Below, piece after piece: positions 30,055 to 39,109 of a DNA stretch of 64,000 nucleotides. The notes under the pieces were generated by a model, which worked only from the letters and a program-made list of their open reading frames with translations, had not been told where the DNA came from and ran no database searches. A program made the position numbers and the translations under genes. The number at the start of each line of letters is the position of its first letter. The stretch's first letter is position 1. Source of the stretch: Leishmania donovani (Eukaryota > Euglenozoa > Kinetoplastea > Trypanosomatida > Trypanosomatidae); assembly GCF_000227135.1 (NCBI RefSeq), contig NC_018260.1, positions 176,006 to 240,005 of the forward strand, in the 5' to 3' direction.

Positions 30055-30978
30055 CCGGGGAGGTAAAGCGGCATCACCGCCGAGGACAAGGAGCAGACGA
30101 GTGCGTGTAGGTCACACGCTTTGGCTATCCTTTAAAGCTCAGTTCTGCTTTGGTGACCAGAAAGGATTGTAGCAGAAACGATGAGAGTTTTGCAGCCCAT
30201 GCTCAGATTCCGGTTTCCCTTCTAGTTTGAAAAGCGCCGGAGGGAAGTTACCTGCTGAGTCAATAGAGCGCACTGAAAGGGAGTACACATGCGTGGTTCT
30301 GTCTCTCCCCCCCCCCCGAGTCTTGTATTCGAAGCAGCATGCAGCAACACTTTCTGCAGAACGTGACGAGGAGCCGTGCAAGTGCATCCTTTCACACATC
30401 CCCACTCCACCCCAAGAGTTGAGTGTGAGTGGCAAACTATTTAGCGCGGCACGCAAGCAAAGTCCTAGTTAGCCGGTCCCCTGAGTCAGGGAAAACTCGA
30501 AAATAACACGATTGTTCTCTCTTGTCTACGGTGGTACGGCGCCCAAAGAGAGGGAGATCGCTGCCCAGGGGAGAATTATGGCAAAACCGTAGTCAATAAA
30601 AACACCTGCTAAGGTGTTATAGTGACTATGAGATCGCGCATCTTTTCGGTGCCGCTTGCCAAATCAGCATTACTAAAGTCCATGGGGAGGCAGGTATCGG
30701 TTCGCATTGCGCTCCATGAAAACTCTTCCTGAAGTTCTCAGCGTTCCTCTTTTGCGCGCCATGGCGAAAGGCGCATGTACGCTAGCTATACCCCCGCCGT
30801 GATACACGCAAATACATGTGAAGCAGCCCCCACAGCTCTGCTGGGCTGCATTGAATTTTCTCCGGTTATCCTTTCTCCCATCTTTTTTTCATGATCGGTT
30901 ACATGCTTCCATCGAAAAACACAAGCTTGGCCCTTTTGATGTAGAGTGTGCGGAAGAGTGCGGACGGCGTCAAGGCAC

Positions 30979-32262
30979 ATGTTCCTTGGCACTACTGGTA
31001 ACTCTCTTACATCATCCTCGCACCTGCTAGCAGCCACATGGGAAAATGCACTAAAGCATTTCCGGCGTGCCCTCCTGGAGTGCGGTTCTCCATTAGACAT
31101 TGAGCACTCACAAAGAATTGGACTGCTTTTTTCCCAGCACGTAGGGAACACAAATGAACTCAAACGATGGGCATCCATTTTTGATGCTGAAGCTGTGCCA
31201 TCAACAGCGCTTATTCTCAAGGCACTCGTGAATCACGGCCAGTGGCAGACGGCCGTTAAACTCCTCGAGCTCAACAAAGAAAGCGGAGTTGCATGCGAAT
31301 TGAGTGAAGTTTTGGGTCAATGCCTTGTAGCCAGAGGGCTTTGGCAGCAGACACTGAAACTAGCAGACTTTCTTCAGTGTCGACATGACGTTGCACCGAG
31401 CGAAAAAGGCCTTGCTCTAAGTAATACCTCGTTGCTAAGTACAAGGGAGCGCAACGATACCCACCAAATGGCATCAAATCCAGCTTTTCTACCGGAAGAG
31501 GAAAGGACAACGTACTGTGGATTTATTTCTGCTGTCGCTCGTGCATATCCTTTAAAGCGGGACTGGAAAGAAGCGGTGAGAATCCTACACGATCTAGAGC
31601 AGCTCGTCGATGGCGAGACGAAACGGAAGCTCTACGCATACAGAATTGCTCGACTTGTACACGACGGACAAGCGTACAAGAACGTAATCGAAAAGAGCCG
31701 GTGCGAACTGGGATTTCGCACATCACCGTCACTGGTCCGCTCACTTCTTCACTGCGCCATAGCAACAAGCGACTGCAGTCTTACCATGAACTGTCTGAAG
31801 CTGCTGTGCTCGTTCGGCCCCACTGCAGTATCTGTAAGGCTTTTCGAAACAGCTTGCCGCCTGCTTGTGTCGTCTGATGAAACTTTGACAAAGGACGATC
31901 TTGTTCGGTTTGAATCTGTTGTCTGTGAGAACGCCGCTTTGGTGAAGGACAGGAAATTGCAGAAGTTGATATCTGCCTTCTGCGCTGACTACGATTTGAA
32001 AATACCCATTTTCCTGTCATCTATTTCGATGTTGGCTTCATCGTCGAAAACTGTGATGGCACCATCACTCGTGAACAGCATAACCAATCTCGACCGACTC
32101 GCGAGCACACTCATTTCTCAGAGCCGATGGGTGGAGGCGTTGCATGTGGCTACCCTAATCAGAAATGGCGCTGCAAAGAGCGATAATGAGCGCATCATCA
32201 TCGACATGCTGCGTGGAAGTTGCTCATCGTGGGTGAAAACGTTGCAGTTTTTTACATCATAA
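30979..32262 (+). CDS. Hypothetical protein with helical-repeat (PPR/TPR-like) character
   Basis: 427 aa from the first in-frame ATG at 30979 (MFLGTTGNS); the frame opens at a GTG 11 codons earlier. The middle shows repeated helix pairs, for example STALILKALVNHGQWQTAV, LGQCLVARGLWQQTLKLA and LVRSLLHCAIATSDCSLTM, which resemble degenerate PPR or TPR units, but no clean repeat register can be set by eye. In trypanosomatids most such proteins act on mitochondrial RNA; a targeting signal is not obvious here. It is the first gene of the plus-strand unit, and its codon use is less GC-rich than in genes further right. Function not assigned. Confidence 0.65.
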   Translation: MFLGTTGNSLTSSSHLLAATWENALKHFRRALLECGSPLDIEHSQRIGLLFSQHVGNTNELKRWASIFDAEAVPSTALILKALVNHGQWQTAVKLLELNKESGVACELSEVLGQCLVARGLWQQTLKLADFLQCRHDVAPSEKGLALSNTSLLSTRERNDTHQMASNPAFLPEEERTTYCGFISAVARAYPLKRDWKEAVRILHDLEQLVDGETKRKLYAYRIARLVHDGQAYKNVIEKSRCELGFRTSPSLVRSLLHCAIATSDCSLTMNCLKLLCSFGPTAVSVRLFETACRLLVSSDETLTKDDLVRFESVVCENAALVKDRKLQKLISAFCADYDLKIPIFLSSISMLASSSKTVMAPSLVNSITNLDRLASTLISQSRWVEALHVATLIRNGAAKSDNERIIIDMLRGSCSSWVKTLQFFTS

Positions 32263-32682
32263 GCAAGCACCCCGCAACGTGTTGGAAACCACCCTTATAC
32301 ACAGCGAGCAACTGAATGCTTTAGCGGAGCACAATTCACCAGCTGCCGTATTTCTTTTAAATACCAAGAACTGTACTAGAAGAAAATCGAAAAGTGAATG
32401 ACAGCAATTTCGGCACTGTCGCTTTTCTACTAGTCGTGTTTTACGACGCCTTGCTGACAACCACCTACAGAGCACTTGACCTTGGCGTTCGTGAGTTTTC
32501 TTGAGAGGGCTCTTTCCGATTTTTCTCCCGCTTACATTCCCCGCCTTTTTATTGATATGATCGTGTCTAGGCCACGAAGCACACTCATTGTGACCACCAT
32601 TCTCTCCCCGGAAAAAACAGCCCCCCAAATCGCTGCGTCTTCAAAGGATTATATCAAAATCCACGAGCCCATCTCTTTCACA
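32263..32682. other. Intergenic spacer before the 126-aa gene
   Basis: About 420 bp with pyrimidine tracts at 32483-32551 and AGs at 32469-32470 and 32569-32570 that could serve as splice acceptors for the next gene. Nothing coding is clear if the next gene starts at 32683. Confidence 0.45.
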
Positions 32683-33063
32683 ATGTCGCGCAATATGATC
32701 GTCAACATGTCTTTCAACTGCCCCGAGATTCAAATTCTCGGGCCGGTGCAAGAGAGCACCATTGAACGACTCAATGAGGTGCTTCCTGACTCGACAACTT
32801 CGACTCGCAGCATCCGCAGTAACCAGCCAAAGTTCGAGTACCTGTCGAATCCTGATCACTGGAGAATCAAACTGGACAACCAGTTCTGCGACCTCGAGGG
32901 TGTGTCGCGCTTGATTGTTCTTTTGCTGGACGCGCTCGAGGAAGAGGGCGGCTGGACGCTTATATCGTCCCAGGCTTCCAGTTCTTCTCATGGAGGCGCA
33001 CTGCAGCAGGATTTCGTGTCGAACTACAAGCTTTTCTTCTCCAAGTACCAAGATGACGAGTGA
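32683..33063 (+). CDS. Hypothetical small protein
   Basis: 126 aa if the start is the ATG at 32683 (MSRNMIVNM). An in-frame ATG at 32557 would add 42 residues. I prefer 32683 because a pyrimidine tract followed by AG at 32569-32570 would remove the upstream ATG. No known domain is recognised. The segment KLDNQFCDLEGVSRLIVLLLDALEEEGGW reads as a compact alpha/beta fold and the C-terminus is acidic. Place in the plus-strand run supports coding. Confidence 0.55.
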   Translation: MSRNMIVNMSFNCPEIQILGPVQESTIERLNEVLPDSTTSTRSIRSNQPKFEYLSNPDHWRIKLDNQFCDLEGVSRLIVLLLDALEEEGGWTLISSQASSSSHGGALQQDFVSNYKLFFSKYQDDE

Positions 33064-33664
33064 GCACAGATGTAGTTGATATGGGGAATGCGTTTGTTTT
33101 ACCATTTCCTCCTTCGCTATGAAGATAAAAATCAAAAGGAGGTTCAACGCCGTTTGATAGCGTGGCTTTTATTGAAAGCTCTAAGCCAGCAGACGCAGTT
33201 TTGCAGTTTGTTCTCTATGTAGTCTCAGAAATTTCCGTTCATGTATACTAGTTTTTTGTGTGTGTTGTGCGAAACAGAGTAAATACAGCAAAAAAGTGAC
33301 CGCGTGAGCAGTGCGCCTTAGCTGCAGGTCAAGGATGATGTATGCAGTACGTATGCTGCCTAGTTTGCATGCAAATAGCATTTTTTCTTTCTCCAGCACT
33401 TGGAACGCCAAGAAAAATATACAGATGATACGTTGCCCAATCTCCTGTTGTTGGTGATTGCCGCATCTCTTATGCTTCGTCGCTAAAAGCTGCGTTCGCG
33501 ATGCGCTTGTTGCGGAAGTAATGCAGAAGCCTGGCAAAGAATGTGCATTGTTGTCTCAGCTGTACTCTTTTCCCTACACCTCGTGTCTCTACTGCTTTGC
33601 GTAGTGTGCTCGCTTAGTTGATGGTTTGAATATCACTCTCAAGGGATCTTTCCCCTCTGTAGCA
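33064..33664. other. Intergenic spacer before IFT57
   Basis: 600 bp, AT-rich. No gene is seen. It contains a good acceptor (see 33561-33604). Confidence 0.5.
33561..33604 (+). promoter_or_regulatory. Candidate spliced-leader acceptor for IFT57
   Basis: Pyrimidine-rich tract (CTCTTTTCCCTACACCTCG and following) ending in GCGTAG at 33599-33604, about 60 nt before the IFT57 ATG. A second AG lies at 33661-33662, directly before the ATG. Confidence 0.5.
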
Positions 33665-34918
33665 ATGTCCGAGGAAGCGACCGCCCCAAAGAAGCAGCCT
33701 GTGGAGGACGCAACTGGGCCAACAAACGGACTCGGCGTGGATGACAGAACCATGAGTGACATCATCGACAAGCTGCGAATGCTCGACTACGAAACCAATT
33801 TCTGCCGCAGCTTCAAGCCACCGTTCAGCCCTCTCAACCCGTACTACTTTTCAGGTCCTTCATCAATAGACAACCCGAACGCCCAGTTTTACTATTTTAC
33901 CTCCTTGTGTGTGTGGCTCATGAAGTTGTGTGGTCACCAGTTTGATGCTCCCGGGCAATTCGATGACCCGAACGCCTCTTCGACGACGATCCTGGCAGAG
34001 CTGCGCTCGATGAACATCGCAATCGCAAACATCGCACCAACCCGCCTCAAGCAGGGCAGCGGCGAGGCAGTTTTGGCTGTTCTATCTGCTCTTGTGAATG
34101 CAGCACTCTCTAGCACTGGCTACGATTTTCAGCCGATCGATTACGGGCAGGTAGGGAGATACGATGAGCTGGCCGCCGTCGCAGACGCCGAGGACGAGCA
34201 GGGTGAGGACGAGATTGAGGATAATGTCGTTATCGACAGCGACGACGACGACGAGGTTTATGTGGGCGCTGTTAGTGGGAATCGAAGCGCCAAAAGCGAC
34301 GCGGACCGTCCTCCGACGCCCAAGGTAGATGCCGAAGAGTGGAAGATGGAGGTGGAGCGCGTTGCCCCGCTGCTTCAGGTGCGCCAATCTTCCCTAGACG
34401 ACTGGCGCTCGCGTATTGAGAGCGCCACGGTTTTGCTCAAAGCTGTAGAGAACATGTACCCCGATGTCAAGCAGATGCTTGAACGCCTTGCCGGTGACAT
34501 GGATAAGTCACGCGACCGGATACAAAAGCGGGAACAAACGCTGGCACAGCAGTTTTCTGATCAGGTGGAGGATTATCGCGTGAAGTTGCGCGAACTCAAC
34601 ACCTCGCGTGATTCAGCTAACGTGGCGCAGCAAACCGTGCAGCAGATGACGGTGGAGCTGAACCAGATCAGTGAGCTTCTGGACCAGACGAAGCGCGATA
34701 TTGCAGAAAGACAGGCCAAGATATCTGATACGACTCCGCTCATTCAGGTGAAGGAAGCGGTGGTCAAGGTGCAGGCCGAGATCAAACTCATGTCCTTGCG
34801 GATCGGCATTCTCCAGAATGGCGTTTTGCAGCACGTTATGAAACAAACCAAGGCTCGGCGTGAAGGACCAACCGTAGAGGGCACAGAGATGTACAGCGGC
34901 GAGATCATGTTTTCTTAA
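33665..34918 (+). CDS. IFT57: Intraflagellar transport protein IFT57
   Basis: 417 aa from the ATG at 33665; 13 further codons are open upstream but begin with TTG. Residues about 25-140 match the IFT57/Hippi N-terminal calponin-homology-like domain: IIDKLRMLDYETNFC, FSPLNPYYF, and NPNAQFYYFTSLCVWLMKLCG (core motif EQFYYFTSL..WLL). An acidic linker with DSDDDDE follows near residue 190, then a coiled coil from about 245 to 400, as in IFT57 of other organisms. The protein is a peripheral IFT-B subunit that pairs with IFT20 and is needed for flagellum assembly. Length matches the family. Confidence 0.9.
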   Translation: MSEEATAPKKQPVEDATGPTNGLGVDDRTMSDIIDKLRMLDYETNFCRSFKPPFSPLNPYYFSGPSSIDNPNAQFYYFTSLCVWLMKLCGHQFDAPGQFDDPNASSTTILAELRSMNIAIANIAPTRLKQGSGEAVLAVLSALVNAALSSTGYDFQPIDYGQVGRYDELAAVADAEDEQGEDEIEDNVVIDSDDDDEVYVGAVSGNRSAKSDADRPPTPKVDAEEWKMEVERVAPLLQVRQSSLDDWRSRIESATVLLKAVENMYPDVKQMLERLAGDMDKSRDRIQKREQTLAQQFSDQVEDYRVKLRELNTSRDSANVAQQTVQQMTVELNQISELLDQTKRDIAERQAKISDTTPLIQVKEAVVKVQAEIKLMSLRIGILQNGVLQHVMKQTKARREGPTVEGTEMYSGEIMFS

Positions 34919-35886
34919 AGATGTCTTTAAGGCGTACGTGAGCTATTCTGGCTCATTGTTACTGTGCGCCCCTTCTGAACAAGTGTTTCACCCTTCAGTT
35001 TCGACGCTAGGAAAGAGGAGGCAAAGATGAGAGCTACCTTCACCAGCTCCCGGCCGCGGCTACGTGCATGAGTGATTCCGGTCAGGCTTTCCTTGTGCTT
35101 TTGTGTCAAGCGCAACAATCTCTTTTGTGAGCTTTTTTTTCGACGTTTCGGGCATGTGTGAGATTTTCTGCGCTCGATGTATTTGTTTCTCTTTGATGGT
35201 GACATCATGCGTTCGATTTGCCCTGTTTTATGAGTTCGTGCTACCCAAGAATCCACACCACCGGAATGCAAAACGCAAATTGAAAGCAAGCCGCAAACGA
35301 AACAAACAAAAAAGGGGCGTGGCGGTGGCGCATTCTGAGTGCCATGAGTAGGCCAGCTGACGAGGTGTCGCTGAACTCATTCATTGATTGAGGGAGGGCT
35401 AATGCGGCGGACGGTGTAACTGGTCAGCGTTCTCGCAGGATATACTACGCTTCCAAATACCTCCGTCGAGGCCAATGATGCATAAAGAAAGGTCACTCGG
35501 TAATACTGATGAGGCTGAACTCTCCAACTTGAAGCACGCTCTTTAAACAACTTCTCGCGCCTCTTTCCTCTCTTGACATGGATGATCTCTTTCGGAAACT
35601 CTCACATGTGCTTCAGCTCTTACGTCACAGTGAATACCACAAAACCGCCCTTCTCGAGCTTCGGAGCGCTTTTTTCGCCGATGTGGACAAAAGGTGCGGC
35701 GTAGGCGAGGACATATCTTACTCCTTTCCCAGCTTCTAGATTCGAAGTGAATTTTCATTTTCTGTTCCTTTCCCTACTACCGTTCTTATCACAGACGCTA
35801 TCGATGCCATCGCGCGCCTGTCTTTTGTATTTTTTTTTTCAGTTCTCCACATTCACATCTGCGCTAAATGGCCTGTGGGTTGCTAG
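34919..35886. other. Intergenic spacer after IFT57
   Basis: About 0.97 kb; no gene is seen. It ends with a strong pyrimidine tract and AG just before the next gene. Confidence 0.5.
35821..35842 (+). promoter_or_regulatory. Strong candidate spliced-leader acceptor
   Basis: A tract containing ten Ts in a row (TATTTTTTTTTTCAG) ends at AG 35841-35842, 45 nt before the ATG at 35887. This is the clearest acceptor in the window and supports that start. Confidence 0.65.
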
Positions 35887-37422
35887 ATGTCCGCGGAGGC
35901 CCGCATTTCGCAGTTGCAGGATGAGGCGAGCGATCTCCGAAGGCAGGTGACAATGCTGAAAGAGGTACTGGAAACCGAGCTGGAACGCATGCGTGCGGAG
36001 GTGCAACGCCTTCTCAACGAGGCAAAGCAGTTTCTCGCCACCTGCAAAGAGGACTCGGTAACCCGCATGGATCGTCTGGATCCGGCCAAACGGACTCTCA
36101 CTCGAGCATGCGAGCGCGCGATCCGCACAGAAGAGCTCCAGGAGGCCGAGGAAACAGCTGGCTTTGCAAGCGAGCAGCTGATGTGTGCTGCAGTTGCCAG
36201 AGCTGCGAATAATTTAGCTGAAGGTGCGACACCTCGGTCAACAGGCACGGACAAAACAACGTATCCCTCCGTACTGTCCACACAGTGCTCAGCTGCTAGG
36301 GACGCAGCAGGTGGCGACGGATTCACTGCCAGAGACGCGATACGGTGCCTGATTCCCCGTGTGGAGCAAGTGTTCGACTTCTACGCAGCGTTGCATGTAA
36401 CGGACGCCGAACTGCTGTATCCGACAATGCACCTGCCTCAGTTCACCACAATGGCACGTGACGGCGCTCTCGATCGCGGGTGTCGTCCTCTCCTTCCAGA
36501 GTTGTTGTGGATGACGGCCCTGCGCGACTTGCCTTCCACTGGCGGCCGCGAACGCACAGATCGGCGTCACGGCAGTACCTTGCTGCTTCCGCGTGTCTTC
36601 GACGGCGACTCTCTGTTCCAGCCGGTTACCGCGCGGAGGGACTTGTTTGTACATGAACGGCTCCGAGCAATTACGAAGGCGGAGTTCCCACGCGTGCTTT
36701 ACGTCATTTTTCGCGCCGCCGTCCACAACGGACAGGAAGGCGCTGCTGCACCCGAGGCCTTCTGCGCCTACCTCTCGGAACACTTCTTGCCCACCGTGGA
36801 ACGCTGCATTCGCCGTCGAAAAGCCGCTCGCACCCTCTTGATTGACGGCAAGGCTGCTTGTTTCGACCCAAGTGCTCTATCCCCACGAGCAGGAGTACCT
36901 AACACACTAGCCGCATCAGATTTGCCGACGACAGCAACAGGTGTCTGCTCTCCGTTACCGCCCTTTGCCGACATTGTAGCAGCATACGGCAGCGATGCGG
37001 GAGTGCAAAGGGTTGCCCAGCAATTCACGCCGCGGCTGAAACGGTGCTTTCGGCACGCGGTGCGGTGCCTTCCTACAAGCCGCGCCGAAGATGCCCGCAT
37101 GAGCGTTGACGCCTTCGTGGAGAGTGCTCGACAGCATCACTTACTCCCGCTGATTTCACGAGAGCAGCTCAGGGACATCTTCGTCTTCTGTCTTACATTG
37201 GACGGCGACAGCGCTCCCGGTGCCGCGGGAAGTGGGAGACTGTCAACGAAGCAAGCAGCGTCGCTGACCGCTCGCGACAGCATCACATGCTTTTCCTTCA
37301 TCACTGCAGCCATGTACTGCCTCGCGGAGGTCATCTATGGTGGCTCGCCGTCGTTGCGTCAGCAGTATGCATCGCCCTGTGCGCGAACCTCGAAGCTTCT
37401 GGTGAAGATGTTCGTACTGTGA
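35887..37422 (+). CDS. Hypothetical protein with N-terminal coiled coil
   Basis: 511 aa from the ATG at 35887, supported by the acceptor 45 nt upstream. Residues 1-50 form a coiled coil (ISQLQDEASDLRRQVTML). The remainder is mostly helical with two low-complexity linkers around residues 120-140 and 330-350. A Ser/Thr-free core near LRAITKAEFPRVLYVIFRAA and SREQLRDIFVFCLTLDGD has an EF-hand-like helix-loop-helix look but no proper calcium loop. No family is recognised. It lies between IFT57 and a DRC8-like gene, which proves nothing in this genome. Confidence 0.72.
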   Translation: MSAEARISQLQDEASDLRRQVTMLKEVLETELERMRAEVQRLLNEAKQFLATCKEDSVTRMDRLDPAKRTLTRACERAIRTEELQEAEETAGFASEQLMCAAVARAANNLAEGATPRSTGTDKTTYPSVLSTQCSAARDAAGGDGFTARDAIRCLIPRVEQVFDFYAALHVTDAELLYPTMHLPQFTTMARDGALDRGCRPLLPELLWMTALRDLPSTGGRERTDRRHGSTLLLPRVFDGDSLFQPVTARRDLFVHERLRAITKAEFPRVLYVIFRAAVHNGQEGAAAPEAFCAYLSEHFLPTVERCIRRRKAARTLLIDGKAACFDPSALSPRAGVPNTLAASDLPTTATGVCSPLPPFADIVAAYGSDAGVQRVAQQFTPRLKRCFRHAVRCLPTSRAEDARMSVDAFVESARQHHLLPLISREQLRDIFVFCLTLDGDSAPGAAGSGRLSTKQAASLTARDSITCFSFITAAMYCLAEVIYGGSPSLRQQYASPCARTSKLLVKMFVL

Positions 37423-38272
37423 CGCCGTCCAACGTGGAAACGTGCACGCCCGGTAAAAGGCAGAAGAGAGGGGGAGACCCTTGGGCGGCTGCTACCCATA
37501 AGACACCTGCAAAATCATGTATGCACGTCGTTCCGGACTGTGTGCGTCTCCCTTCTCTCTTGCAGGTGATGAACCGCGCCAGAGACTGATTTTACTGTAG
37601 ATTCTGTGAGATGAAAGAAAAACACGGGTGAGACATACACGCGCGAAAGGAATAGCTGCGGGTTTCATGTAGGTGCCGCATACCTCCCTCCATCTCTTCC
37701 CCCGCCCCTCGCACACCAACACATACATATATATATATGTATATATAAATATATGCGTACCCATGCCTGCACCCTCTTCCTTTTTTTTCTACCCTGCTTG
37801 CATCCAGACATAACATCGAACTCAAGACAACTAGAGAGAGAAGCCACGCAGTGCTCGCGCCGAAGGAACGACTTCAGCGCAAGAGTGAGCGCTGCTTTTT
37901 TTTTTCGCGGTTGCGTGTATATATGTGTGCCATACTGAATGCACATTGAGAAAACAAGTGGCAGTAGCGACTGCCCCGCTTCCTTTATATGCACCGTTGA
38001 TCCATGTGCTACTTGCCTATCCACACCATTCTCTTCTCCTGCACCTCTCTTCTGTTCCGCACTTCCTTGTTTTCTGCTTCTTTCCATTGCCTTCTCCTCT
38101 CAACACCGCCGCCATCACGTGTATCATCTGGCCCTTTTCCTCCGCTGCTACTCTGTGCCGAGCGAGAAGGACAACAAGAAAGGGAGGCGGGCTGCTAGGC
38201 GTTAAGGTTTCTCTGTGCCAAGTGGTCCTTTTATTTGTGACACTTGCCTTGAGCCAACTCGTCCCGAGCGCG
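37423..38272. other. Intergenic spacer before the DRC8-like gene
   Basis: 850 bp with TA microsatellites at about 37726-37757 and a ten-T tract at 37896-37906. The frame of the next gene is open back to 37925, but that stretch is pyrimidine-rich and reads as UTR. Confidence 0.5.
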
Positions 38273-39109
38273 ATGTCCGTCTCAGCAAAGGCTCAAGGCT
38301 CTGTGAAGGGCTCCAAAGGTCATAGCTCGACCACAGGCGGGCCGTCGAAGAACAACCGAAATCACTTTACTGCTGCGGACGCCGCCGCAGCCGCGCTACC
38401 CGACCCCATCGCGTACTTGGGTGGGAAGCAGCGTTCGGCAAACAGACGTGCCAAGTGCCACAAGCAGTTTGAAGAAATCGCACGGGCCATATGCGCTATG
38501 AATTCGTCCACTCTGCCGGTGACAGAAGCCGCAGGGAGCTCGTCGAGGTGCGCTTCTGTTGCCTCGCCGTCACCTTCGTCAAACCTAACGACAGAGCAGT
38601 TGTTTCCCACGCTGCAAGTAGGGTACCTCGCGCGGGCCTTGGGTCTAAATGTGTCAAATCAGCAAGCAGCCTCAATCGTGGAGCTCGTCGAAGACGACGG
38701 TCCCTCAACCGGGTTTGTCGACCGTCGCAAGCTGGGGCACGTTCTAGTGGATGCAATGATGACAGGAACGCTAGGTGGACCGACTCTTCATGCGTTTGCG
38801 GCCGAGAATTTCGCCGCAACAACGCCCGCCAGCGACGACGGCCCTGTACGCCTCTCTGCAGAGCGTCTTGTCAACTTCGTTCCGTCAGTGTGCGTGCGGG
38901 AGGAGGAGGTTACACTGCTTCGAGCCTTCGAGGCACTGGATAAGGAGCAGAAGGGCTACCTGGAAGAGGTGGAGCTCCGCGCTGCCATGATGGAAGGCGA
39001 TGAATGCTTCTCGAGTGAGGAAGTAGACAATATGTGGATGGCCATGCTTGACCCAGAAACGAATCGAGCACACTACCGTGACTTTGCTGAGATACTAGCC
39101 AGGGACTGA
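38273..39109 (+). CDS. EF-hand protein, DRC8/EFCAB2-like subunit of the nexin-dynein regulatory complex
   Basis: 278 aa from the ATG at 38273 (MSVSAKAQG). The frame is open 116 codons upstream, but that part looks like hydrophobic pyrimidine-derived noise. After a low-complexity N-terminus, the C-terminal 70 residues, EEEVTLLRAFEALDKEQKGYLEEVEL through MLDPETNRAHYRDFAEIL, align closely with the second EF-hand pair of EFCAB2/DRC8 (LLRAFEVLD...KGFL...EL; AIDPE.N.I.Y.D). The EF loops lack some calcium ligands, as in DRC8. The protein would sit in the axonemal nexin-dynein regulatory complex. Assignment against other calmodulin-like proteins is moderate. Confidence 0.68.
   Translation: MSVSAKAQGSVKGSKGHSSTTGGPSKNNRNHFTAADAAAAALPDPIAYLGGKQRSANRRAKCHKQFEEIARAICAMNSSTLPVTEAAGSSSRCASVASPSPSSNLTTEQLFPTLQVGYLARALGLNVSNQQAASIVELVEDDGPSTGFVDRRKLGHVLVDAMMTGTLGGPTLHAFAAENFAATTPASDDGPVRLSAERLVNFVPSVCVREEEVTLLRAFEALDKEQKGYLEEVELRAAMMEGDECFSSEEVDNMWMAMLDPETNRAHYRDFAEILARD

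Larger units (their letters stand above)
27572..30978. promoter_or_regulatory. Divergent strand-switch region, probable bidirectional transcription start zone
   Basis: All genes to the left are on the minus strand and all genes to the right are on the plus strand, so the two runs diverge here. In trypanosomatids RNA polymerase II starts polycistronic transcription at such divergent switches, marked by acetylated H3 and H2A.Z rather than by sequence-specific promoters. The segment is relatively AT-rich, has no convincing coding frame, and contains repeat A copy 3, two N gaps, a 308-bp duplicated block and two small hairpins. Its true length is uncertain because of the gaps. Confidence 0.8.

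Noticed and set aside
35887..37422. EF-hand annotation for the 511-aa protein
   Set aside because: Helix-loop-helix look near the C-terminus, but no loop has the required D-x-D/N-x-D/S-G pattern.
37925..38272. Upstream extension of the DRC8-like gene by 116 codons
   Set aside because: The extension is Leu/Pro/Ser/Phe-rich and derives from a pyrimidine-rich leader; the EF-hand family starts well after the ATG at 38273.
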